Origin: Cryptomeria japonica
Lineage: Eukaryota > Streptophyta > Pinopsida > Cupressales > Cupressaceae
DNA length: 62,000 bases
Assembly (NCBI RefSeq): GCF_030272615.1
Contig: NC_081409.1
Coordinates: 874,004,594 to 874,066,593 of the forward strand
Direction of reading: 5' to 3'
Below the pieces are notes generated by a model. The model saw only the letters and a list, made by a program, of their open reading frames with translations, made no database searches and was not told where the DNA came from. Position 1 is the first letter of the stretch, and the number at the start of each line of letters is the position of its first letter. This document shows, in pieces, positions 23,780 to 36,372 of the stretch. Made by a program: the position numbers and the translations under genes.

Positions 23780-26200
23780 TTGTTATAATGTGTTCATGCT
23801 ATTTTTTTTATATTTTTATAATTCTTAGGATTGGATTGCATTGGGTATCAAATCAAAAAGGTCTGACTTACATTCAATGCATATAGATGTATTTATTCCA
23901 AATTAAAAAATTTACAACATGTTGTCCATCAAATATGCATGTCATTTAATCTCAAGGAAAAAACAAATATAGTAACATGGAATTGTCTCTTAGCTTTCTA
24001 AACATGTAATTTTTTCTATGTTTTAATTATGTTAAGGTATTGATCTTTAAGTTTTTTGGGTAGCACCTCCATTTTTTTGGTCAAAAATCTTATGGTAATG
24101 TTTTACTTTATTTTTTTATCAGACCATTGAAATTTGAAACAAATTACATTTTTTATATTAGTTCTCAAACATATTAAGGGCCCCCACACTTAATTTTTTT
24201 TATAGAATCTGTCCATTTTGAAATTTAGTAAAAAATCATATATTCATTAAAAAATTAGAAAGAAAGAAATAGAACATAAGCTACACAGTGTTAGCTATGT
24301 TTTTCAAGGAACCATTTGAAATACTAAGTAATAGTGGATAATGCTCTTTCTTTCTTCTACTTGTGTTGAGCCAAGAACATTATTACTTTGCTTGAGAAGT
24401 TCTTTGGAATATTCTTATAGGTTACTTTTCTCTTTTGGGTGGTTGAGATCAACTACATTGGTAATATTAAACTCCTAGCTAAGATTTCACCTATATGTAA
24501 CCTAGAAGTGCTTGAGACTATGGGACAATTGAAAAATGTTAGAATTGGAGTAGGTAGGATCCCTATATAAGTGGACCATAGGGAGAAAGGTGAAGGAATT
24601 AGTAACTAAGTTGATGCACCATTGTAAAATACACCTTCTTCTTGATTTGTTATGGGTACCTAAATTTGTTCTTATCGTTGTGTATCCTATAGCACCTCTT
24701 AATTATTTGTTCTTCGTCAATGTAGTGTTCTTTTTCCCCTACTTGTATCTCTATAAGTTTGGCTTGTGGAGAAGGAGGAACAAGGATCTACGAAGGTGAA
24801 GGGTTTGGCATCTAGACTGGAGGAGAAGGTGGTACCTATGCTACCTCCTAAACAATTGGAAATATAGTCCTTTTTTTAGAGGTTATACCTTTTCATTATT
24901 TTCCTTCTCAATCTCTAGGATGGTATGCACCATGAGAGCCTCATCTTGTTTTCTCTTGGCCTTCTCTTCTATTACAAGAAATGAAGATTCCTAGTATTCC
25001 TTAGTTATTTAGGTCCTTAGAAGATTTCTACTATTAAGGGTGAGGGTCATGCATTAGGTATGAATGCGTTAACCATCTCTAGGTCATTACAATCACTACC
25101 TTGATTTGAGCCTCAATAGAAGCATCCTTTACTATTATCCATAGCCTAACTCAAAGCTTTATTCAAATTATAGGAAGGGTCCAAGAGCTTTCCATCCTCA
25201 TGCATGGTTTTGGAGTCCTCAATATTGCACCCCTTAACCAAAGGGAGTGCCATCTTATAGAGATATATAATTCTCAGTTCATAATCATCTTAGAAATCAG
25301 CCTAGAAGTCCTATGTTGTAGGTATACGGACAAGAAATGAAGCAATTATGGGCCCAATCTTTGCAATTGGTTCAAAATTATCACTACTCTCATACAAGTT
25401 ATTCATCAGGTGTTATCTCCTATTTTTCTATTTTGGCACATTAAAAGATTAACCAAGAGTACTACCCCACCTTAATGGGGAAGGAGATTCCAACCTTGTG
25501 ATTGATGGTAATCAACTTCAGACTTCAAATACTTGTCTAGAAATCTATAGAAGTACAACATTATCACTAGGGATACTTGGGAGTCTTTTAAGGTACTTTA
25601 TGAAAGCTACCTATGCTAGTGTATGAAATCTTTTTTGAACTAGTTAAATCGGCTTTCTATGTCTTTCTTTACTCTTGTTTCCTCTAGGGATAACTTTGCA
25701 TATTGATTGTCTAGACATTCCAATGATAGTGTAGACACATATTATTCACCTTTTTATGATGCTCCCATCTCTCTCTAAACTCCAATTAAGAACAATATTT
25801 ATAAGCATTTGTTTCACCTAGTTATAAGGAGCCCATTTGATTCTAGCATAAAATGTTGAATTGAAAACCCAACAAATAGATCAAATATGATTCTATATAA
25901 AATGCATCTAACCATTATTTATGAAGTATTTAAAAATGAGGGTTTGCCTATGTAATAGGGATTTCATCCCTTTACAATAGACTGTAACAAATAAATAAGG
26001 GCATCTCACAAGGAGTTCCTAGAGGCATCAATAAATTGAGTATGCATGAAGGATGATTTAAAGTGCCACATGGATTTGGTGATGGTCATCACGTTACTGC
26101 TACTTCTCTCACCGCTAGCAAGGCTAAACTCGGGCCAACTGAAATCAACCATTTGTTGAGATATTGTGAGGAAAGTCCTCTCTGCTTAATTGAGCTCTCA
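23780..26200. repeat. Conserved block without a recognised gene (copy 2)
   Basis: Matches 8270-10954. The same AT-rich phrases recur in the same order (for example AATAGTGGATAATGC, GGAAGGAGATTCCAACC further on, and GACTATAACAAATAAGG-like DNA near 25980). Open frames at 24590-24799 and 26063-26263 are not preserved in the other copies. Confidence 0.45.
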
Positions 26201-27085
26201 TGTCAAACCTGTAATTTTTCTACAGTTGAGCTCTCATGGAGGCCTATGTCGCATACTATTTAGGCGATACCGAAATCTTAACCTAGAGAATAATTATCTA
26301 TAAATTTCAAATAGAACATCTGTAGAGTGTGAAAGAGAGAGAGAAAGAAAAGTTGTTTTTCATCTTCTGAGTTCCTACCAATTTTATTGTGAGGCATATT
26401 CATCAAAAGGAAATTATTGTCTGCATTGGTGGAATTTTTTCTTTAAAGACAACAATAAATTTGTGAAGAAATTGAATCATCACTGCATATCATTAGTTAA
26501 GGGAATCACATTATATCACTAGCGAAATAACAGATCCTGTGGCTAATCATCAAAAAGTCAAACTGCAACTTCTCACATTAGTTAAGGGAAGTAGCTAATG
26601 AACGAATGTTTTAATTAAAGTTTAACAACAGAAACTTTTGCACAGAAAGTTGAATAGAAGTTGGCGAAATTACGTTACAGGACCAGCAAACTAAAAGCCA
26701 AAAAGCCACAAATTGCAAAGTGAAATCCTTCATAGGCATGATGTGGCTTGTAAATAGCAAAAATAGTTTCTGTTACAATTTTTTTAATAAATCCATAATC
26801 AGTACTATATTATCTATTAGTTTGTTGTGCTGAAATTATATAGACTCAGAGGCGGATTAAAAATTTAATAAAAAACTTAAAATTATGCATGTAAGAGTTA
26901 GTAACTGAGGGGTAACAAGTTGAATACAAGAATACAAAAGTTATTATAAGATCTTTATAGAAAATAAATCATATGCAATAACATCTTTCAATAAATATTG
27001 TCTACAACTGATCACCTTCCAAAAGCGTCCATGAAGAGATACTAAAGAAAAATTATGCAGCAGATCAATTACATGCCGGAGAAAA

Positions 27086-27604
27086 CTACAATGGAGTCCC
27101 GACAACTAATTCTGCAGCGGGTGGTACTGATGCCATGAGAAGGAACAGCATTCCCATTATGAATGTGGGAATCAGCATAAAAATGGGGGGAGGAGGTGGA
27201 AGTGACGGAAGAATCAAAGGAAGCAACAGTAACAGAGCTGATAGGCATAACAACACTATCGTATATGAAACCTCATTTTTACAAGATGAGGTATCTGCCC
27301 TACCACCAAATTCAAAATCCATCCCAAGATCAGTGTCACAACTAGGACCACAATCAAGATCACAATTGATAATTTTATAACTCTTTTCTCTATTCTTCTC
27401 GCAGAGGGTATACTTCATTTTTTTCTGCTGATAATGAAAGCAGGAGTACCCATTGAAATGATGTTGGTGATATGTGGATAAATTTTCATTGCAGACCTCC
27501 AACTCATGGACTGTCTCCAGAGTTCGAAAGTTGCCATGTTTCAACCTTCTTGTAATTGTGCCTCTTGAATTGAGGGGTAGAACACTCGACTGATTATAGA
27601 TCAT
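27086..27604 (-). CDS. OSR-domain (ARGOS-like) protein, copy 3
   Basis: 172 codons, uninterrupted. Residues 1-110 are polar and variable, with a Cys/His-rich stretch (46-90, including CDLDCGPSC) of unknown role. Residues 114-132 form a hydrophobic segment, 133-140 a proline turn (PSLPPPPP), and 141-160 a second hydrophobic segment, followed by the tail AELVVGTPL. Two membrane segments joined by a PLVLPPLPPPP-like turn are the hallmark of the plant OSR domain (ARGOS, ARGOS-like, OSR1). These are small endomembrane proteins that promote organ growth and dampen ethylene signalling in studied plants. Family members are usually shorter (about 80-140 residues), so the long N-terminus is unusual. 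A stop lies directly before the ATG in frame. The N-terminus differs from copy 4 by a missing stretch of about 12 residues after HGNFR. It may be a live gene or a recent relic; expression is unknown. Confidence 0.6.
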   Translation of the reverse strand: MIYNQSSVLPLNSRGTITRRLKHGNFRTLETVHELEVCNENLSTYHQHHFNGYSCFHYQQKKMKYTLCEKNREKSYKIINCDLDCGPSCDTDLGMDFEFGGRADTSSCKNEVSYTIVLLCLSALLLLLPLILPSLPPPPPIFMLIPTFIMGMLFLLMASVPPAAELVVGTPL

Positions 27605-27769
27605 TTATACGTACTATAAATTATACACCTAAAAATGATTTTCATTTAAGCACCACACTCTAAAAGTGCTATAAGTTGTCGAGAGTGACAAACATATATA
27701 TGAGCATTTATGCACTGAACTAATAAGAAGGCTCTCATCAAGGATTAGGGAAGAGGAGCTTAGAGAGTA

Positions 27770-28125
27770 TTATTGACTGTAACTCTTTTTCGTAACTAAC
27801 TTCATAACAGATGGCCATTTTTCCTGGACTACTTGGATGGGGAATACCTTGCAGTTGTCAAATTTGTGAAATACATTCTGTAATGCAAAATTCTAGGGAG
27901 ATGGTGGTTTCTATATTAGGATTAAAAAGAATCACGGGGGTAGTGGATTGCAAAACTGTAGGGAGGCGGTGGTGTTTATATTGGGGATGGAGAAGACTCA
28001 CGGGGATAGAGGGAGGAATATTCACCAGGGAAGGAGCAGTAATAAACAAAGGGTGACATGGCATGTAGGAGGGATCCATGTGTTTACATATGTTTGCCAT
28101 CGACCTTGTTTGTTTCTACTTCCTC
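27770..28125 (-). promoter_or_regulatory. Conserved block upstream of OSR-like copy 3
   Basis: Contains GTGTTTATATTGG (27972-27984; CCAATATAAACAC on the gene's strand), 368 bases before the start codon. A 50-base portion is duplicated within it: a diverged copy at about 27888-27940 and the conserved one at about 27953-28010. The same duplication is in unit 4 but not in units 1 or 2. Confidence 0.35.
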
Positions 28126-30164
28126 TCCCCTTGTCCCCAACCTGAAATTAGTGTCTCCATCTCCAACTTGATTTTGGCCCTCTTATTCGACATGCACGTG
28201 GTCTAGGAAAATGTTAAAAATTATATTAAGAAGGCTAAACTGATATTAATGAGGACATGTAATGGTAAAAATTTGTGTAAAATTTTTAACTATTACATTT
28301 TTCTTGGATTCAATTCGATTTATTTATACATTTCTAGATGTATAAATGTTTTCTTTCTAGAGGGTATACTTGTAGTTTTATTCAGTTTTTTTTTCTTGGT
28401 GATTGTTTTTTATTCTTAATTTTATGTTTTTGATGTTTTAGATTAAATTTATAATTGTGAAGGTGATCTCAATTACAATTTTATTTGTAGAATTTTTTAA
28501 TTTTTTTAAATGTAACTTTCAATTTGAGATTGAATTGATCTACTCTTATGAATATTGCATATGAAATTAAAGCATAGAAGCATTTCATTTGTGGTTTTAA
28601 TTTTGCATTTAAAGAGATAACCCTTGTTCATTTAAGACATGGTGCTAGATTATTTTATCTAATTATTCATAGAACTATCATTACTATTTGCATATAATTT
28701 CAAGAATGTTTGTTAAAGATTTTTCTCTATACAACTATCTACAACATCTTGCATGTTTGTAGAAGGTGTACTTGATCATTTATCCCACTAATGAATAAAT
28801 TTCTTACATGGTTCAACATAAGGGAGTAGTTATTCTTATCATCTACAAACCAACAAGAACTATAGCATGTTTTCAAGTCATGGAAAATCAAGACCATTGG
28901 GGGAAATCAAGAGTGTTAATCATAAACATCAAGAATGACCATTTTTTTGGTCAAAAGTCTTAGGGTAATTTTTTACTTTATTTTTTAATAGACCGTTTGA
29001 AACAAATTATATTTTAAGGGTCCACGCACTTAATTTTTTTTTATAGAATGTGTCTATTTTGAAATTTATTAAAAAAGTCATATATTCATTAAAAAATTAG
29101 AAAGAAAGAAAGAAATAGAGCATAAGCTACATTGTTAGTTATGTTTTTTATGGAAACATTTGAATACTAAGTAATAGTGAATACCTCTTTCTTTCTTCTA
29201 CTTGTATTGAGCCAAGAACATTCCTACTTTAGTTGAGAAGTCTTGGAATATTCTTATAGGTTATTTTTCTCTTTTGGGTGTTTGAGATCAACTACATTGG
29301 TAATAACTCCTAGTGGAGGATTCACTTAGGTGTGCTCTAGAAGAGGTTGAGAGCATGAGACAATTGAAAAATCTTATCTAATTGGAGTAGGTAGGATCCC
29401 TATAGAAGTGGATAATAGGGACAAAGGTGAAGGAATAAAAAACTAAGTTTATGCACCATTGTAAACTACACCTTCCTCTTAATTTGTTATGGGTACTTAA
29501 ATTTCATCTTGTAGTTGTGTATTGTAAAGCACCTCATTAATTCTTTGTTCTTTGTCAATTAGGATCTACGGAGAAGGGGGTACCTATGCTACCTCCTAAA
29601 CCATTGAAGCTATAGTCTTTTTTTATAGAATTTCTACATCTTCAATATTTTCCTAAATCTCTAGATGCTTTTGTTAATATTATGGGCCCAATCTTTGAAA
29701 TTAGTTCAAAACTATCACTACTTTCATACAAGTTCTTCATAGGTGTCATCTCCTATTTTTCTATTTTGGCAAGTTAAAAGATAAACCAAGAATGGGGAAG
29801 GAGATTCCAACCTTGTGATTCATGGTAAACAACTTCAGATTTCAAATACTTGTCTAGAAATCTCTAGAAGTACAGTATTATTGCTATGGTACTTGGGGAG
29901 TCTTTTGAGGTACTTTATGAAAGCAACCTAAGCTAGTGTATGAAAGATTTTTTGAACTAGATATATTGGTTTTCTATATCTTTCTTTACTCTTGTTTCCT
30001 CTAGAGATAACTTCACATATTCGCATATTCTAACAGTGTAGACACATATTATTCACTAGTGTAGACACATATTATTCACCTTTTTATGATGCTCCCATCT
30101 CTTCGAAATCAACCATTTTTTGAGATAATGTGATGAAAGTCCTCTTTCCTTAATTGAGCTCTCA
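28126..30164. repeat. Non-coding remainder of unit 3
   Basis: AT-rich blocks shared with the other units (28570-28900 with 6185 and 32190; 28940-30164 with 24060 onward). No gene seen. Confidence 0.5.
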
Positions 30165-30909
30165 CGTCAAATCTGTAATTTTCTAGAAGTGCACAATTGA
30201 ATAGGAAAACTCTAAATTTGTGAAGAAATTGAATCATCACCGCATATCATTAGTTGTTGTACCTTGTAAGGGAATCACATTATATCATCTAGTGAAATAA
30301 CAGATCCTGTGACTAATCATCAAAAAGTCAAACTGCAACTTCTCACTTTTTACCAGAGTTTAGGGCAAGTAGCTAATGAACGAATGTTTTAATTAAAGAT
30401 TAAGAGAGAAACTGGGCATTAATGCTTCATTACAAAACCAAAAATCTCCTTAGCAGTAAACTTTTGCAATAGAATGTTGAATACAAGTTGGCCAAATTAT
30501 GTTACAGGACCAGCAAACTAAAAGCCAAAAAGCCACAAATTGCAAAGTGAAATCCTTCTTATGCATGATGTGGCTTGTAAATAGCAAAAATAGTTTCGGT
30601 TACAATTTTTTTAATAAATCCATAATCAGTACTTTATTATCTACTAGTTTGTTGTGCTGAAATTATAGACTGAGAGTCGCATTAAAAATTTAATAACAAC
30701 TTAAAATTATGCATGTAAGAGTTAGTAACTGAGCGGTAACAAATTGAATACAAAAATACAAAAGTTATTGTAAGATCTTTATAGAAAATACATCATATGC
30801 AATAACATGCTTCTCTGAATATTGTCTACCACTGATCACCTTCCAAAAGCCTCCATGAAGAGAGACGAAAGAAAAATTATACAGCAGACCAATTACATGC
30901 TGGAGAAAA

Positions 30910-31404
30910 CTACAATGGAGTCCCAACAACTAATTCTGTAGTAGGTGGTACTGATGCGATGAGAAGGAACATCATTCCCATTATGAATGTGGGAATCAGC
31001 ATCAAAATGTGGAGAGGAGTTGGAAGAGACGGAAGAATCAAAGGAAGCAACAGTAACAGAGCTGATAGGCAAAACAACACTATCGTATTTGAAACCTGAT
31101 TTTTACTAAATGAGGTATCGGCGCTACAACCAAGATCACAATTGATAACTCTATTACTCTTTTCTCTATTCTTCTTGCAGAGGGCATACTTCATCTTTTT
31201 CTGCTGATAATGACAGCAGGAGTACCCATTGTAATGATGTTGGCTATCTGTGGATACATTTTCATGGTAGACCTCCAACTCATGGATTGTATCCAGAACT
31301 CGAAACTGCTTGACCATGTGATTTCGAAAGTTACCATGTTTCAACCTTCTTGTAATTGTACCTCTTGAATTGAGGGGTAGAACACTGAACTGATTACAGA
31401 TCAT
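30910..31404 (-). CDS. OSR-domain (ARGOS-like) protein, copy 4
   Basis: 164 codons, uninterrupted, closest to copy 3. Hydrophobic segments lie at residues 107-124 and 132-151. The turn reads PSLPTPL, so the proline run typical of the OSR domain is partly lost. It keeps the NHMVKQFRVLDTIHELEVY stretch that copy 3 lacks and copy 2 keeps, but is missing about 18 residues around the second Cys cluster that copies 1 and 3 retain. The tail TELVVGTPL is conserved. The start (MICNQF) matches copy 1. Being open over its length while two neighbours are broken argues for recent function, but a young non-functional duplicate would look the same. A role like that of ARGOS is inferred from the domain only. 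Confidence 0.55.
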   Translation of the reverse strand: MICNQFSVLPLNSRGTITRRLKHGNFRNHMVKQFRVLDTIHELEVYHENVSTDSQHHYNGYSCCHYQQKKMKYALCKKNREKSNRVINCDLGCSADTSFSKNQVSNTIVLFCLSALLLLLPLILPSLPTPLHILMLIPTFIMGMMFLLIASVPPTTELVVGTPL

Positions 31405-31479
31405 TTATACGTACTATAAATTATGCACCGAACTAATCAGAAGGGTCTCATCAAGGATTAGGGAAGAGGAACTTAGAGA

Positions 31480-31835
31480 GATTTATTGACTGCAACTTTT
31501 TTCCGTAACTAACTTCATAACAGATGGCCATTTTTCCTGGACTACTGGGAGGAATACCTTGCAGTTGTCAGATTTGTGATGTATTTTCTGTAATGCAAAA
31601 TTCTAGGGAGATGGTGGTTTCTATATTGGAACTAAAAAGAATCACGCGGATAGTGGATTGCAAAACTGTAGGGAGGCGGTGGTGTTTATATTGGACTCAC
31701 GGGGATAGAGGGAGGAATGTTCACGATGGGAGGAGCAGGAATAAACAAAGGGTGAGATTGCATGCAGGAGGGATCCATGTGTATAGATATGTTTGCCATT
31801 GTCCATGTTTGTTTCTACTTCCTCTCCCGTTGTCG
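31480..31835 (-). promoter_or_regulatory. Conserved block upstream of OSR-like copy 4
   Basis: Contains GTGTTTATATTGG at 31682-31694, 278 bases before the start codon, and the same internal duplication as unit 3. A plus-strand open frame (31524-31844) overlaps the block, but its frame is shifted between copies, so I do not call it a gene. Confidence 0.35.
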
Positions 31836-33960
31836 CCAACCTGAAATTAGTGTCTTCATCTCCAACTTGATTTTTGCCGTCTTATTCGACAGACACGTGG
31901 TCTAGGAAAATGTTAAAAGTGATATTATTTATGTAAATAAAATGCTAAGCTGATGTTATCGAGGATATGTAATGGTAAACATTTGGGTAAAAATATAATT
32001 TTTATGTTTCTCTTGGATTCAACTGATTTTTTCTAATTTTATGTTTTTGATGTTTAGTTTAAATTTATAATTGTGAAGGTGATATCAATCACATTCATAT
32101 ATGTAGAAATCATTTCTTTTTTAAAAAAATTCAACTTCTAGTTTGGGATCAAATTGATGTATTCTTATGAGTATTGCATGTGAAGTTAAAGTGCAAAAGC
32201 ATTTCATTTGTGGTTCTTGGTGTTGCATTTAAAGGGATAACCCTTGTTCATTTAAGACATGGTGCTATAGCATTTTATCTAATTATTCATAGAACTATCT
32301 TTACTATTTGCATATATTATCAAGAATGTTTGTTAAGAAATTTTCTTTGCACAACTATCTAGAATATCGTACATGTTTGCAAGCGGTGTCCTTGATCATT
32401 TATCCAAGTACTGAATCAACATCCTTACAGGCTTCAACATACTAGAGGAGTATTTCTTGTCATCTATAAAACAACAAGAACTATAGCAAGTTTTAAAGTC
32501 AAGGAAAATTAAAAACATTGGGGCAAATCAAGAATGAAAATCATAAAAACAACAAAGATTAGATCCATATGTTAGACCCATGCAACAAATTAGATCTCGA
32601 TCAAAATTAATCTACACTATTACTAACTTGATTTCAGAAGAACCTTATATTGTGTGATTAAATTATGGTTATGTCGGTGTTTCAATTCAATTGTCAATAC
32701 ATTGTGGAATAATATGAAATTATAAATAATCCACAAAACTAACAAGATATAAGGTTTAACTTAGGAAATTCTTTTGAGAAATAACATAACAGCAAATGAG
32801 AGCAAATAGTTGTATTAACTTTTTAACATAAAATCTAATAATAGTATATAGTCTCCTTATACTACCTTCCTCAATCTACACTTGCTAATTATATCATTAT
32901 CATCAACCCATTCTTTCCATGTCATGGACTAGATGTACATGAAGTTATTTTCTTCAATTTCAATTGATTGAAAATTCTGACTTCCTTGGAATGTCAATTA
33001 TCACATAAATTAAAAAATGACTTTAATAAGATATCATACCTAATAGATGGCGATATCATAAGAAATATACAAATGAGTCTATATGTACTCCCACAAAGGA
33101 TGGAGTCATTAGCCAACCAAACATCCACTACATAGACAAATAGTAAAACCTAGCTTCTTATGTTGCACTAATATTATTCTCATTAGTTGTTCCAAGAAAA
33201 TGATTTATTTTCATGTGCTATGACACTTAAAAGAACCTTCTAATACATATACATTTATTCTACTATTGTGGCATGCACTCTAGCAATGTTGCACCTACTC
33301 TAGAAATACTATACATGCCCCATTAGTGTACTTTATATTAAATTCAATGATCATAACACAACCAAATATCATGTAATTATTACCATGCTTTCACTAAGAT
33401 CCAAGAAAAATCTAAACCATTCTACATAGTCTAAGTCAAAATACCTTTTTTCTTTACAATCTTTCAATACTATGTTCTATAACATACTTGATCAAAATTC
33501 TATGTAATAAGAACTCACCAAAGCATCAATCATTTTCTCCCACTTAGGAAATATTTATAAGCAAATAGAGTAGTAACAATATGTTGTTGAACCTTGTACT
33601 TATTAATGATCCTTGTAACACAAGGAACTCAAGTAGTATGAAGATCATTGTTCTTCTCCTAGAAAGATGATTGACCTTGGTGATTAATCAGTTACTTTGA
33701 GGTCCAATGCACCAAGTAATAGAAATTTTGAAGAAACCAAGTTCTATATGTGATCTATTTATTAAACAAGGTGTGCTAACTTAGATGTCAATCATGAAAA
33801 TTCATTCATTTGTAGGTTAAATATACTAAAATAGGTAATAAATCTTAGTAATTCTTGAATAAATTTGATTTTAATAGAATCCAAATCCACTAGATAATCA
33901 AAATATCAAATAGTGGTAGGGTATAGAGAGATAAATATAAATATGATGATCAGTGATGGA

Positions 33961-34899
33961 GTCAATATAGCCTTAGTTTTGAAAGATTAGATGAAATCTA
34001 AATAATATATAATGTATTTGAACTATATCCCACCCTTTCACCATAAATGTAACATTTTGAGGAGTTTGATAGTAATGTGAAATTTACATGCATAAACCCA
34101 CTATATTAAATGCATAGATTTCACACACTAACCCAACTTTTAATCACTTTGTACGATTTCACCAAGTGATTCAACTTATAGAATATAAAACATAAGATAT
34201 ATCACCACATATGTAGAGAACATTCAAAACAAGTAGGTGTGATATTTCACCAATTTTCATTTAGGGAATTAAATTTTCTGACAAAATTGAGTCCTTAACA
34301 TCTTACAGAAAATATCCAACCCTTTGTTTCTAGAAACTACTTAAATATCCAAACTAGGTCCCAAAAACATACACCAACAAGAGAAATTTAGTCTAGATTA
34401 TAAATTGACTTGTGGCTCCAAAATTTACAGCTTACATTTATTTTTAAAAACATAGAGCTCAAAATTAAATTACATATTTTTACTAATTAAGCTTGAGGAA
34501 AAGGGGCAATGGAACACACATTTTAAAGGGGTGGTTTATTACATGAATTAAGAAGAAGAAGAATGGTTAAACTTTGACTTCCTACTACCAAAATGATCAC
34601 TTTGAGGGATCCTATAAGCCCATGGATTGTGCCTAGGAATTATGTAGTGATCCAAAAGAAAGTTGAATTTGGGGATGATGGTAAACTATTACCTTCTTAG
34701 AGATTAGGTTCACCTTCGTTTGCTCCACATCTTCTCGCATATTTGAAAGTCTACCTTAGAAGACATTAAATTTCCCCATGCCCTTGGTTCAACAAAAAAG
34801 AGTTAGATGCTAGAACCTGAAACAAGTGTCCTCCCAATTTCGCTACAAATTCATGTATTTGAATTTTGTCTTTGGGCCCTTTATGGTGATATCCCATTG
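33961..34899. other. Intergenic DNA between the tandem array and the Tat element
   Basis: AT-rich, without similarity to the array units, no open frame above 62 codons and no terminal repeats that I can see. Confidence 0.6.
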
Positions 34900-34904
34900 G
34901 TGAC

Positions 34905-36369
34905 TGTAGACGTATAAAAATGACCATATTCCTAAATGAATATTTTATGTTCATTTCTCTATTTAATTAAATCACCCACATTCCTCTATTTAAATTAAGT
35001 AAATTACTCAATTTATTTAAATTAAATTCACTAGGCCTCTTTTTCCATTTAATGAATAAATCATTTAATTCAATAAAACCCCTTCTATCCACTTTTAATT
35101 AAATTCAAATTTAATTAAATAGTTATCCTAAATTGAATAAATCTATTTTATTTAATTTCCCCAAATTGCAACCAAATTGAATAAAATTAACTTTATTTCA
35201 ATTAAATCCTATTATCTCTCCATCCACTTGCAAAATCCTACATCTCCCACTTGCCTCCTAAACCCTATTCCTAACCCCTTCTAGATTCTTCTAATCACTT
35301 CTAATTAGCATAACCCATCTCCTAAATATTGTCACATCCCTAAGCAAGGGGAAGTCACTTCTCAAACCCTTAAAGTATTTGATAACCATTAAAGGCTTCA
35401 AGTCTCCAACAACTTTTTCTTCCAAACCATTAATGGTTAATTCAACCCTCTTGCATGATTAGAGACTTTCTCTAAACTCAACCTCCATGTAACCCAAGGG
35501 TCTCATCAAGAATTTATTGCTTTGACCATGGTTATTCTTTAATCCTTTGCACAAGAGTTTATCCTTTGGGTAAAACCTTTATCCATTGGGTAAAACCTTT
35601 ATCCATTGGATAACCCTAACTTAACCTTAACCTAACCTTAACCCTTACCCCCTAAGGTAACCATGAGGTCTTCTAAAGCATTTAATGCTTCCTACCTCTC
35701 TTCTCAACCCAATCTTATGTTGACAATTGTCACCATTTCATTGGTACAAATTGCAAACATGGATTCCCAACTTTCAAATTCAACCCTTGATTAAATCTTT
35801 CAATCCTGGCCATCCATTGCCCTATTTTTGCTATAAATAGAGCTCTCATTCTTCCATTTTTTCATATATCCAAGTCTTTAGCATCATACTTATACTAAAA
35901 TCCATCCAAGCTTTAATATATCATTTATGCTCATCATTTAGCCTCTCTTTTAAATAGGAATTAATCTAAATATGCATGTTTAGAGTATTTTCCTTATCAT
36001 TTAGCTTAATCATAGACTAGTATATCATGCTAGGATAGTCTTGCTACTAATCTTGTCATCTTATAACCTAGTTTATTACATTTGTAAGATCATGCATAGC
36101 TTAGGATTCATTTCATGTTAAAATCTATCAAAGCATCCCTCGTTCTTACATTTGTCATCCCTATTCCGCTTTGCTCAGTGATCAGAGACCAGAGAAATTG
36201 GTTTGAGGTACCTTGTGAGATATAGAACCATGGAACCAACCTTGGGAAGCTAAGCCATACTTCATGACTCCATAGCTTGCACCAAGAAGTCCTGTGGGTG
36301 TGTGGACAAGTCTCCCTAGAGCTTCATTTTCACATTTTTAGTTCTATTGACCCGCTTTTCTTGCATACA
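34905..36369 (+). repeat. 5' LTR of the Tat element
   Basis: 1,465 bases. The promoter TATA box TATAAATAG lies at 35832-35840. It is 21 bases longer than the 3' LTR, largely because of an extra copy of a roughly 20-base unit (GGGTAAAACCTTTATCCATT) at 35568-35607. Confidence 0.95.
35832..35840 (+). promoter_or_regulatory. TATA box of the Tat element
   Basis: TATAAATAG, followed by GAGCTCTCATTC, a typical plant core promoter. The same box is in the 3' LTR at 52783-52791 and could drive transcription into the DNA to its right. Confidence 0.65.
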
Positions 36370-36372
36370 TTT

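Larger units (their letters stand above)
10955..26200. repeat. Tandem unit 2 of the OSR-like locus, interrupted by retroelements
   Basis: Leader, OSR-like copy 2, upstream block and downstream blocks follow the order of the other units, but the unit is split by 10,992 bases of retroelement DNA (12371-23362). Without the insertion it is only about 4.25 kb, because the 1.8-kb block present in units 1 and 4 (6185-7990, 32190-33960) is missing: at 23570-23780 the upstream block runs almost directly into the purine-rich start of the next block. No other gene is visible in 23570-26200. Confidence 0.7.
26201..30164. repeat. Tandem unit 3 of the OSR-like locus
   Basis: Short unit of about 4 kb: leader, block starting TTTTATTGTGAGGC, OSR-like copy 3, upstream block, the first 330 bases of the long non-coding block (28570-28900), then an abrupt jump at about 28940 into the second non-coding block. 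The rest of the long block, the (GA)n region and the start of the second block are deleted. A 23-base direct repeat (TGTAGACACATATTATTCAC) occurs at 30037-30080. Confidence 0.7.
30165..33960. repeat. Tandem unit 4 of the OSR-like locus
   Basis: Leader, OSR-like copy 4, upstream block with the internal duplication, and an intact long non-coding block (about 32190-33960) matching 6185-7990 of unit 1. Similarity fades near 33930-33960, which I take as the end of the array. The open frame at 32174-32362 is not conserved in the other copies. Confidence 0.7.

Noticed and set aside
31524-31844. 106-codon plus-strand frame conserved in part at 27811-28145
   Set aside because: The frame shifts between units (a segment is lost in unit 4), and the block looks like a promoter or leader of the minus-strand OSR-like gene.
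35610-35660. Telomere-like AACCTTAACCTAACC phrase
   Set aside because: Irregular, short, and present identically placed in both LTRs of the Tat element, so it is LTR sequence.
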